A stretch of 64,000 nt of DNA, taken from an uncultured Flavobacteriaceae bacterium (GTDB taxonomy: Bacteria > Bacteroidota > Bacteroidia > Flavobacteriales > Flavobacteriaceae). Where the stretch lies: contig CAJJDI010000002.1 of assembly GCA_905182835.1 (NCBI GenBank), positions 30,378-94,377 of the forward strand, in the 5' to 3' direction. Of this stretch, positions 38,761-46,685 are shown one piece after another. The notes below the pieces were generated by a model that was not told where the DNA came from, ran no database searches, and saw nothing but the letters and a program-made list of their open reading frames with translations. Position numbers and translations under genes: made by a program. Numbering within the stretch: the first letter of the stretch is position 1; each line of letters begins with the position of its first letter.

Positions 38761-39200
38761 CTTCTTTTATTTTTGAAAAATTCATTCAACATTATCTCTG
38801 TTTGATTAGCTAATACACCGCTTTCTATTTTAGTTTTTGGATGAATTTTTGACCTAAGGTTATTGGGATTGTTTTTTTTATCCACAGCTGAATATACTAC
38901 CCTTGATATTTGACTCCAATATAATGCTCCATAACACATTGCACATGGCTCAAGAGTGACATAAAGAGTGCATTCGTGTAAGAATTTACTTCCTAAAAAA
39001 CTTGATGCTGCAGTTATTGCTAATATTTCTGCATGTGCGGTAACATCACAAAGTGTTTCAGTCAAATTATGGGCTCTTGCAATAATTTTATTATCTATTA
39101 CAATTACAGCTCCAACTGGAACCTCGCCTTTATTTAAGCCAGATTTGGCCTCTTCAATAGCTTTCTGCATAAAATAATTGGAGTCGTAATTTAAAAGCAT
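38757..39200 (-). CDS. tadA: tRNA-specific adenosine deaminase
   Basis: A 147-residue zinc deaminase with the motifs HAEI (near residue 57; zinc ligand and catalytic Glu) and PCAMC (near 86-90; two zinc cysteines), plus GEVPVGAVIV at the front. The PCAMCYGALYWSQISRVVY context is that of TadA, which turns adenosine 34 of tRNA-Arg(ACG) into inosine. It lies 8 bp after the M36 protease gene on the same strand. Confidence 0.9.
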   Translation of the reverse strand: MLLNYDSNYFMQKAIEEAKSGLNKGEVPVGAVIVIDNKIIARAHNLTETLCDVTAHAEILAITAASSFLGSKFLHECTLYVTLEPCAMCYGALYWSQISRVVYSAVDKKNNPNNLRSKIHPKTKIESGVLANQTEIMLNEFFKNKRS

Positions 39201-39208
39201 TTAATGTG

Positions 39209-41806
39209 TTAATTAATTATTAGTTTGTGATTATACTTCACACCATTGTTCTTTAAGTTTAATATATAAACCCCTGAACTAATATTTTGTAAATTAACAT
39301 TGATTTTATTTTCAAAATTATAATTCCCTTCAAAAACTACCCTGCCGTTTAAATCAATTAGCTTAACAGTTGTATCCCCATCAATAAACTGAGATACAAT
39401 ATTAACTGATCCGTTAGCTGGGTTAGGGTAAACTCTTGTCATACTTTCGACATTATTAACACTTAAGACTTCACAGTTCTCTAAGGTTGGATCTTCTTCT
39501 GGTGGTAAATTAAAATCTTCAATTTGATCAGTTCGGTCTCCACTATTTCCTTGAGATGCATTGTACCCAAGCCCTCTATTTGCAAAAACTTCCCATATAA
39601 GGCATTGATCCTGCCCGCCTGTAGTAGCCATATCTGCAGCCAATATTGCATCCCTACCATCTATAAATCCAGGACTACAAGGTTGAAGTTTTAAGCCATC
39701 TAAGACTAACTGCATTACCTTGTTATTCCCTCCTGTTCCATTAAACATATCTGAGTCAAACCCATATTTATCTACATATGCCCATGTTAAATCCCAAAGC
39801 ATTGTAGCAAATACAAACCCAACACCATGAGGTTGACTAATGGTTGATTCGTTATTTGAATCCCCATAAGTATAGTTATTAATCGAAAAATCTGTAGTAT
39901 ATGGAGCATTCCTAATACCGTTCCCGTCAGCAGGTCTTGCTGAAGCAAAATTGCCAATACCTCTAGGGTCAATAGCAGTATCTCCTTCTTCAATTGTTAT
40001 CATAAGTCCAAACCAATCAGACCAACCTTCTCCCATTTGTTCGGCATTATTCAAACATCCTGAAGCGCTAGCTCCACCAGTTAACCTTCCTGAAATGCCA
40101 TGCCCATACTCATGAGCAACAATACCATTGTCAAAGCTACCGTCTAAGTTATATGTATCTAATAATAAAGAGGCACTAATAGTTTCTCCTAACAGAAGTT
40201 CCTCTATTAATGCTTCACCAACTTCTTGACTAACCATAACAGATGGAGGAGTATTACTTGCGTCATCAGCACCCTCTCCCATACTAATAGGGTCTCCAGA
40301 GACATTGTTTACCATAATAACTCCTACAGCCCCTTGAGCTTGAGCAGCTAAAATTTTAAACCCAAATTCACACGTACCTCTTCTAATAACTGCGATTTTT
40401 CCAGCAATTTCACTACCGTTTGTAATACTCTGACACGCATCGTAACTATCTCCTCCAATTATTGGTTCATCAGTTACTAATGCTAAATCTGCAGTTAAAG
40501 GATCTTCACTTGGTAAATCATTTCCAAACCCAGCTGGTCTTGCAGAGTATGCGCCAGCCATAGTTCCATTATTAATTAATAATGGTTCTCCAGAAGGTCC
40601 ATTCCATAAGTACATCGTCATTGATGGATTGCCTCCGTCAGGTGGAGTTCCAAAGCTTGCATTATTCATTCCCTCACCATCTTGACCGTCAGCTAAAACT
40701 GAATCTCCACTTCCCCAAGGGGTACTAGCATTTCCGTAATTATTTTCTTGAAAATTTCCGCTTTCCTCATCAAAACCATATTGATACCATATGTCATGCA
40801 TCATATTGTTCATATAAAATAAATTAGTTAAAGAAGCATCTTGATAACCTATTGGTTGTTGTTCAAAATTTAGTTCAAAATCGAAATTTAGTGCAGAAGT
40901 TCCTTCAGGTGAGTACCCTTCCCCTCCTAATCCATCAACGTCTTCTCTAGCCCAAACATTATTTCCTCTAGTTATAGTATACTCAGCTCCATCGCTCCCG
41001 TCTGTATCATGCCAACCAAAAGGAGATGCTATGTCATTGGATGGTTCATATAAAAGTTGTCTTGGACCGTGGATTGGACTTTCAGTTGGTAATGAAAAAA
41101 CATTATATGATGATCCGTCTGAAAGGATTGATTTCGTTTCAGTTTCTTGAATATAGTTTTTTAAATTATTTGTTAAATTGTGATCTAAATCAAAACTACA
41201 GTTTATAATCCAATCAGATTTATTAAGAATCGTTCCATCTAAAGCATCAACTCTAACGCTATACCAAAACTTTCCATCTATGGTGTGAATACTTAAATCC
41301 CAAACTAGATTAATAGAGTTTTCGCTATTGTTGAAATAAGCTAAATCAACAGGAATATCGTGTTGTGAAACTCCACCTGAACTAAAAACAAAACTATTGA
41401 ATTCTGAACTGGTTTCTTTTAAATTGGTAACATCACCCAAGTCATAGTAATTTATCACATTAAGAATAGCTTCCTGTGGGCTTATAATTGGAGTACTAGT
41501 ACTAATTTTTTCTGTGATATTTTTTAAAAAATTATTTGTGTAGTAAAACACCTCATTATCTTTTATGGAAATTGTAGAAATTGCATTATGAATCTTTATT
41601 CCGTTATGCATCTGATTAATGTATGCAATTTTCATATTCATGCTTTCTGAATCAATTTCGTTATTGATACTAAACTCATCTACATCAGAATCTGTTAACA
41701 AATACCTAGACTTAGTATCTTGTAAATACTGCTCGATTATTGTTGTTGATTGATTTTGAGAAAAAGTGGAAAAAGAAATTAAAAGGAAAAAAAAGAGATT
41801 CTGCAT
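39209..41806 (-). CDS. Secreted M36 (fungalysin-like) metalloprotease with T9SS sorting domain
   Basis: An 865-residue secreted protease. Order: signal peptide (about 1-16), propeptide (FTP/PepSY-like, to about 200), catalytic domain with the zinc motif VAHEYGHGISGR (HExxH, near residue 563) and the downstream glutamate in GEGWSDWFG, with a protease-associated (PA) domain inserted at about 430-540 (CQSITNGSEIAGKIAVIRRG). The last about 75 residues (TRVYPNPANGSVNI ... SGVYILNLKNNG) are a type A C-terminal sorting domain, so export to the surface or outside by the type IX system is expected. Role: extracellular protein degradation. Confidence 0.93.
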   Translation of the reverse strand: MQNLFFFLLISFSTFSQNQSTTIIEQYLQDTKSRYLLTDSDVDEFSINNEIDSESMNMKIAYINQMHNGIKIHNAISTISIKDNEVFYYTNNFLKNITEKISTSTPIISPQEAILNVINYYDLGDVTNLKETSSEFNSFVFSSGGVSQHDIPVDLAYFNNSENSINLVWDLSIHTIDGKFWYSVRVDALDGTILNKSDWIINCSFDLDHNLTNNLKNYIQETETKSILSDGSSYNVFSLPTESPIHGPRQLLYEPSNDIASPFGWHDTDGSDGAEYTITRGNNVWAREDVDGLGGEGYSPEGTSALNFDFELNFEQQPIGYQDASLTNLFYMNNMMHDIWYQYGFDEESGNFQENNYGNASTPWGSGDSVLADGQDGEGMNNASFGTPPDGGNPSMTMYLWNGPSGEPLLINNGTMAGAYSARPAGFGNDLPSEDPLTADLALVTDEPIIGGDSYDACQSITNGSEIAGKIAVIRRGTCEFGFKILAAQAQGAVGVIMVNNVSGDPISMGEGADDASNTPPSVMVSQEVGEALIEELLLGETISASLLLDTYNLDGSFDNGIVAHEYGHGISGRLTGGASASGCLNNAEQMGEGWSDWFGLMITIEEGDTAIDPRGIGNFASARPADGNGIRNAPYTTDFSINNYTYGDSNNESTISQPHGVGFVFATMLWDLTWAYVDKYGFDSDMFNGTGGNNKVMQLVLDGLKLQPCSPGFIDGRDAILAADMATTGGQDQCLIWEVFANRGLGYNASQGNSGDRTDQIEDFNLPPEEDPTLENCEVLSVNNVESMTRVYPNPANGSVNIVSQFIDGDTTVKLIDLNGRVVFEGNYNFENKINVNLQNISSGVYILNLKNNGVKYNHKLIIN

Positions 41807-41943
41807 ATTCTTATTTTAGATGAATTAATTGAGGTTTCAATTATCTGGTTAAATTACTTAAAAAAATTAAAATAGTTATGTGTAAAATAGTTTTTTATTC
41901 TACTAACTCTAGTTGATAATTATTTTCATAAATTTAATTATGC

Positions 41944-41951
41944 TATTTTTG
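41944..41951 (+). promoter_or_regulatory. -7 element in the spacer before dxs
   Basis: TATTTTTG fits TAnnTTTG. It lies 79 bp before the dxs ATG and would give a leader of about 70 nt. A TTG at 41913 is too far for a standard -33 element. The 224-bp spacer between the M36 protease and dxs holds nothing else I can assign. Confidence 0.35.
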
Positions 41952-42030
41952 TAATCACTCCTTCAGCACCCTTAATACTGCTAATGGATAGCTAAGTAAT
42001 AGAGTTCATTCAAGATAAATATTTAATAAA

Positions 42031-43800
42031 ATGTCCTTAAAGTTTTTAGATAAAGTCGATAGTGTTAATGATCTAAGAAAACTTCCTGAAGTTGACTTAT
42101 ATGAATTAGCTGAAGATCTTAGAGAGTTTATAATCGATGTTGTTTCTAAAAAAGAAGGGCATTTAGGTTCAAGTTTGGGGACAATTGAATTAACAATTGC
42201 TCTTCACTATGTATTTAACACTCCAAATGATAAATTAGTTTGGGATGTTGGTCATCAGGCCTACGGTCATAAAATATTAACCGGTAGAAAAAATAGTTTT
42301 CATACTAACAGAGAATTTGGTGGGATTAGTGGTTTTCCAGAAATAAATGAAAGTGAATTTGATAGTTTTGGAGTAGGTCATTCTTCTACATCAATATCAG
42401 CAGCTCTTGGGATGAGCTTAGCTTCAAGTGTCAAAAAAGAATTTGACAGACAACATATAGCAGTCATAGGAGATGCATCAATTGCAAGCGGAATGGCCTT
42501 TGAAGGATTAAACCATGCCGGGAACACTGACTCTAACTTAATCGTTATTTTAAATGATAATTCAATTGGTATAGACCCTAGCGTTGGTGCTCTTAAAAAT
42601 TATCTAAGTTCAGTAAGTTTAGATAGTGATAAAACTGATAATATATTTGAATCTTTAAATTTTGAATACTTCGGTCCTGTTGATGGACATAATATTTCGG
42701 GTTTGATAGAAATGTTTAATAAGGTGAAAATTAAAAAAGGTCCTAAACTAATTCATGTAATAACCAAAAAAGGAAAAGGTTTAAAACTGGCAGAAGAAGA
42801 TCAAATCAAATATCATGCTCCTGGAAAATTTAATAATAAAACCGGAGTTATTATTAAAAATGAAAACGGGAAAATACCTCCGAAATTTCAGGATGTTTTC
42901 GGTTTAACAATATTAGATTTAGCAAAGAAAAATAAAAAAATTATTGCTATAACTCCAGCAATGCCAACTGGTAGTTCATTAAAATATATAATAAAAGAGA
43001 TTCCAGAAAGAGCCTTTGATGTTGGTATAGCCGAGCAGCATGCAGTAACATTAGCAGCTGGACTTGCATCCCAGGGATTAATTCCTTTTTGTGTGATCTA
43101 TTCAACTTTTTTACAAAGGGCATATGACCAAATTATTCATGATGTTGCAATACAAAAATTACCAGTAGTTTTTTGCGTTGATAGAGCAGGGTTGGTTGGT
43201 AATGATGGAGCCACTCACCATGGAGTCTTTGATATTGCTTACTTGAGGTGTATACCAAACATGATGATTTTCGCACCTAGAAATGAATTAGAATTAAGAA
43301 ACATTTTATATACCGCTCAACTAAAGCTTGAAGGTCCGATTGCTATTCGGTATCCTAGAGGAAGAGGTTTAATTTTGGATTGGGAAAAAGATTATAGCAA
43401 AATAAATATTGGTGAGGGTGAGTTAATTCATAATGGGGAGTTATTAACTATTTTATGTATTGGCACAATAATTAATAATGTTATAGATGTTGCTAAAGAA
43501 TTAAATTTAAGTTTATATGATATGAGGTTTGTAAAACCTATGGATTTAAATATTTTACATAAAGTATGTCAAAGTGGTGATAAAATAATAACTATTGAAG
43601 ATGGAGTTATAGCCGGAGGTTTTGGTAGTGCTATTTTAGAGTTTATGGCTGACAATAATTACACTAATAACATCAAGCTTTTAGGAATTCCAGACAAATT
43701 CATTAAACATGGGGCAACGAACAAGCTGAAAGAATCAATTGGACTTGATAGTATAGGTTTAAAAAAAGAAATTGAAAAGTTTAAAAATGATTCCCACTAA
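42031..43800 (+). CDS. dxs: 1-deoxy-D-xylulose-5-phosphate synthase
   Basis: A 589-residue thiamine-diphosphate enzyme that joins pyruvate and glyceraldehyde 3-phosphate, the first step of the MEP route to isoprenoids. Visible motifs: GHLGSSLGTIELTIALHYVF, VWDVGHQAYGHKILTGR, the ThDP segment GDASIASGMAFEGLNHAG, and FDVGIAEQHAVTLAAGLA followed by DRAGLVGNDGATHHGVFDI. It is slightly shorter than E. coli Dxs (620). Its 3' end overlaps the convergent dGTPase gene by 20 bp. Confidence 0.96.
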   Translation: MSLKFLDKVDSVNDLRKLPEVDLYELAEDLREFIIDVVSKKEGHLGSSLGTIELTIALHYVFNTPNDKLVWDVGHQAYGHKILTGRKNSFHTNREFGGISGFPEINESEFDSFGVGHSSTSISAALGMSLASSVKKEFDRQHIAVIGDASIASGMAFEGLNHAGNTDSNLIVILNDNSIGIDPSVGALKNYLSSVSLDSDKTDNIFESLNFEYFGPVDGHNISGLIEMFNKVKIKKGPKLIHVITKKGKGLKLAEEDQIKYHAPGKFNNKTGVIIKNENGKIPPKFQDVFGLTILDLAKKNKKIIAITPAMPTGSSLKYIIKEIPERAFDVGIAEQHAVTLAAGLASQGLIPFCVIYSTFLQRAYDQIIHDVAIQKLPVVFCVDRAGLVGNDGATHHGVFDIAYLRCIPNMMIFAPRNELELRNILYTAQLKLEGPIAIRYPRGRGLILDWEKDYSKINIGEGELIHNGELLTILCIGTIINNVIDVAKELNLSLYDMRFVKPMDLNILHKVCQSGDKIITIEDGVIAGGFGSAILEFMADNNYTNNIKLLGIPDKFIKHGATNKLKESIGLDSIGLKKEIEKFKNDSH

Positions 43801-45109
43801 TTTTTTTATAAGTCATTACTGCCTGAGTGTCTGACATTGATGAAATATAATGGCACACGCCTATTAGTCTATTATAAAGATTCGCCCCTCTTAAATTGAA
43901 TTTTTGAGGCAGCAATTTCAAAATTAATTTATCATAGCTACTAGCGTTACCATTTTCACTGTTATTTAAAGAGATAATAAATATGTCTAACAATTTATTT
44001 ATAATATTATATCCAGCAATTTCTTTTTCAACCACATCTCTTGATTGATAAATATTAGTTACACTAAGCTTGATTATATCATTAATTTGTGCAGAAAATT
44101 TACTTTTATCTAATAAAGCAGAGGTGAAAACACCTTGTAAAATAGCTTCTTCGTTGGCGATAAAAATTTCAACAACTTCATTAATTAATGTGTTAATAGC
44201 TAATGCCCTTAAGTAACTTACCCTGTCTTGTTTATTTGTAAGTGAATTATACTTACTGGTATTAATGCTATCTCTAACAAGATTGATTAAATATTCAAGA
44301 GCGAATTCTTCTTCAATAAGACCTAAGTTGATACCGTCTTCAAAATCTATAATAGTATAACAAATGTCATCTGCAGCCTCAACTAGGTAGGCTAAAGGAT
44401 GTCTTATTGTTTTTTTATTTATAATCAATCCTAACTCATTAAAAACATCATTAAATATTTGCAATTCACTTTGAAAAATACCAAATTTTTTATCGCAAAC
44501 ATTATTTGTCGGCCTGATAGGTAAAGATTCTTTTGGGTATTTAATAAATGCTCCAAGAGTTGCATAACTTAACCTTAAACCACCTTCCCTTCCAATTCTG
44601 GACTGAGTAAGTATTTTAAATCCGTTAGCGTTACCCTCGTAGTCGCATAAATCTTGATATTCTTTTTTTGTTAAATCTTCTAAAAATTTACTTCCATTAC
44701 CTTTTCTAAAATATTGTCCAATCGATTTCTCACCACTATGGCCAAAAGGTGGGTTTCCTATGTCATGTGCCAACGATGCAGAGGCAACAATAGCTCCAAA
44801 GTCATTTGCTTGATAGCCATGAATAGCTTTTAAGTGTGGATATTTAGATAATATTTTGGTGCCTACTTTTCTCCCTAATGATCTTCCTACAACACTTACC
44901 TCTAAACTATGGGTTAATCTAGTATGTACAAAATCGTTATCTGAAAGAGGGATTACTTGAGTTTTATCTTGAAGACTTCTAAATTCAGATGAGAATATAA
45001 TTCTATCGTAATCCACCTCAAAACCTAATCTGGTCTCATCTTCTTCTTTTCTAATTCGCTTTGTTTGATCTCCCTGACGTTTTAGTGAAAGTAATTGTTC
45101 CCAGCTCAT
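43781..45109 (-). CDS. dgt: Deoxyguanosinetriphosphate triphosphohydrolase
   Basis: A 442-residue HD-domain hydrolase that converts dGTP to deoxyguanosine and triphosphate. Signatures: RSLQDKTQVIPL and DFVHTRLTHSLEVSVVGRSLG at the front, the HD metal site LAHDIGNPPFGHSGE, and EAADDICYTIIDFEDGINLGL with further metal-binding aspartates. It is divergent from the beta-helix lipoprotein gene, and the 169-bp spacer carries a repeat array that faces the lipoprotein gene. Overlap with dxs at the 3' ends is 20 bp. Confidence 0.93.
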   Translation of the reverse strand: MSWEQLLSLKRQGDQTKRIRKEEDETRLGFEVDYDRIIFSSEFRSLQDKTQVIPLSDNDFVHTRLTHSLEVSVVGRSLGRKVGTKILSKYPHLKAIHGYQANDFGAIVASASLAHDIGNPPFGHSGEKSIGQYFRKGNGSKFLEDLTKKEYQDLCDYEGNANGFKILTQSRIGREGGLRLSYATLGAFIKYPKESLPIRPTNNVCDKKFGIFQSELQIFNDVFNELGLIINKKTIRHPLAYLVEAADDICYTIIDFEDGINLGLIEEEFALEYLINLVRDSINTSKYNSLTNKQDRVSYLRALAINTLINEVVEIFIANEEAILQGVFTSALLDKSKFSAQINDIIKLSVTNIYQSRDVVEKEIAGYNIINKLLDIFIISLNNSENGNASSYDKLILKLLPQKFNLRGANLYNRLIGVCHYISSMSDTQAVMTYKKISGNHF

Positions 45110-45183
45110 GTTGAATTATTTTTCAAATAGCAATATAATTAAAAATCAAAAAAGAATGCTTCAATGTATAGTTAAATAGTCTC

Positions 45184-45250
45184 TTAACAATTAAATAACA
45201 ATTCGTTAAACATTTAGTAAATACAAATTAGAATCATAGGTATTTCTTTG
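45184..45250 (+). promoter_or_regulatory. Pho-box-like repeat array and promoter of the lipoprotein gene
   Basis: Four hexamers start at exact 11-bp steps: TTAACA (45184), ATAACA (45195), TTAAAC (45206) and GTAAAT (45217). The last ends 20 nt before a -7-like element TTTCTTTG (45243-45250), 28 bp before the ATG. PhoP of Bacillus binds TT(A/T)ACA direct repeats with 5-bp spacers, and OmpR-family regulators in general use 11-bp repeats; assignment to PhoB here is inference. Confidence 0.55.
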
Positions 45251-45278
45251 CACTATATAATTAATAAAAAAAATATCT

Positions 45279-46517
45279 ATGAAAAATTTAACTTACTCTT
45301 TACTAATGATCACATTATTTACATTTTCCGCTTGTGATAATGACGACAATCCTCCTGTGGTAGCAGTTGATCCGGATCCTGTATCAGAAAACATTAATGT
45401 CACAGGAATGCTTACAGGTGTTAACAACTGGACAAGTGATAATATATATGTGTTAAATCAAAAAGTTGTTGTGGATGCTGGAGCTACTTTAAATATTGAA
45501 TGTGGCACGATAATAAAAGGTAGTGCTGGAACAGGGTCTTTAGCATCAGCTTTAGTTGTAGCAAGAGGAGGAACACTAAATGCTAATGGGACTGCCGATT
45601 GCCCAATTATTATGACATCAGAGAGTGATAATATTGAAGTAGGACAAACTGCTGGGACAAACTTAGGAATTAATGATAGAGGTTTATGGGGAGGGCTAAT
45701 AGTCTTAGGATATGCTCCATCTTCATTTTCAGGGGATGTTTCTGAAGTACAAATTGAAGGTATTCCTGCAAATGACACATTTGGACTTTACGGAGGCAAT
45801 GATGCGTCAGATAATTCTGGGTCTATAACCTATGTTTCTATAAGACACGGAGGAGCTTTGATAGGGGAAGACAATGAGATCAATGGTTTAACTTTAGGTG
45901 GAGTTGGTAATGGTACTGTTATAGATAATATTGAAGTAGTTGCTAATACTGATGATGGAATTGAGTTTTTTGGAGGAACTGTAAACGCATCTAATCTACT
46001 TGTCTGGGGTCAAGGAGATGATGGTCTTGACATAGATCAAGCATACTCTGGAACAATAGATAATGCTGTTGTAGTTTTAGGAGATGTTTCTGACCATGCA
46101 CTAGAAATAGATGGTCCTGAAGGATCTTTGAATGGACAATTTGAGTTACGAAATATTACTATCATTGGAAGTCAAGTTACTGAAGATGGTGAATATGCCG
46201 ATTACAGGTCTAACGCAATGGGTTATACAACAAATCTATATGCCGTGAATTTTAAAGCTAGTTCTGATATTGAAATTGATAATGATGGTGTTGCTAATAA
46301 TTACAATTCAGGGCTATTATCTTTTGGAACATTTGAAATTGTAGTTCCAGAAGGAGCAACATTAGAAAGTATCTTTAATAACAGATCTGAAAATGTAACT
46401 GTGGATGGATTTGGATCAATAGCATCTTCAATAGCTGCTGACGAAAATACAGTTGGGGCAAATACAGCAAACCTTGCATGGTCTTATTCAAATACTGCTG
46501 CTGCTTTAGGCTGGTAA
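45279..46517 (+). CDS. Surface-type beta-helix lipoprotein
   Basis: A 412-residue protein with a lipoprotein signal MKNLTYSLLMITLFTFSAC; acylation at Cys19 is followed by DNDDN, an acidic stretch like the export signal that sends Bacteroidota lipoproteins to the cell surface. The mature part has repeating Asn/Gly/Asp-rich segments (GTIIKGSAGTGSLASALVVARGGTLNANG, GSITYVSIRHGG, DNIEVVANTDDGIEFFGG, as short repeated units) typical of a right-handed parallel beta-helix. It contains only a few cysteines. No enzyme motif is seen. It stands before a TonB-dependent receptor with a similar promoter, so it may be a surface partner of that receptor. Confidence 0.75.
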   Translation: MKNLTYSLLMITLFTFSACDNDDNPPVVAVDPDPVSENINVTGMLTGVNNWTSDNIYVLNQKVVVDAGATLNIECGTIIKGSAGTGSLASALVVARGGTLNANGTADCPIIMTSESDNIEVGQTAGTNLGINDRGLWGGLIVLGYAPSSFSGDVSEVQIEGIPANDTFGLYGGNDASDNSGSITYVSIRHGGALIGEDNEINGLTLGGVGNGTVIDNIEVVANTDDGIEFFGGTVNASNLLVWGQGDDGLDIDQAYSGTIDNAVVVLGDVSDHALEIDGPEGSLNGQFELRNITIIGSQVTEDGEYADYRSNAMGYTTNLYAVNFKASSDIEIDNDGVANNYNSGLLSFGTFEIVVPEGATLESIFNNRSENVTVDGFGSIASSIAADENTVGANTANLAWSYSNTAAALGW

Positions 46518-46571
46518 TTATTTGAACAAACTATAATGATTAATTATTACTAGCAATAGAATTAAAATAAC

Positions 46572-46607
46572 AAAACCTACAAGTCAAATTTGTAGGTTTT
46601 GCTCTTT
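46572..46607 (+). terminator. Intrinsic terminator after the lipoprotein gene
   Basis: Arms AAAACCTACAA (46572-46582) and TTGTAGGTTTT (46590-46600) form an 11-bp stem with a 7-nt loop, followed by GCTCTTTTT. This separates the lipoprotein gene from the TonB receptor gene, which then has its own promoter. Confidence 0.85.
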
Positions 46608-46614
46608 TTATTAA

Positions 46615-46669
46615 TTAACAATTAGTTAATATTAGAAAACATTTAGTTAACATTTGAAATAGATATTTG
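46615..46669 (+). promoter_or_regulatory. Pho-box-like repeats and promoter of the TonB receptor gene
   Basis: TTAACA (46615), TTAATA (46626), AAAACA (46636) and TTAACA (46647) form two 11-bp pairs joined by a 10-bp step. AAAACA ends 20 nt before GATATTTG (46662-46669), the same -7-like octamer as before the porin gene. The ATG follows 16 bp later. See also the arrays at 45184 and 49678. Confidence 0.55.
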
Positions 46670-46685
46670 CAAATAAATTAAAAAA

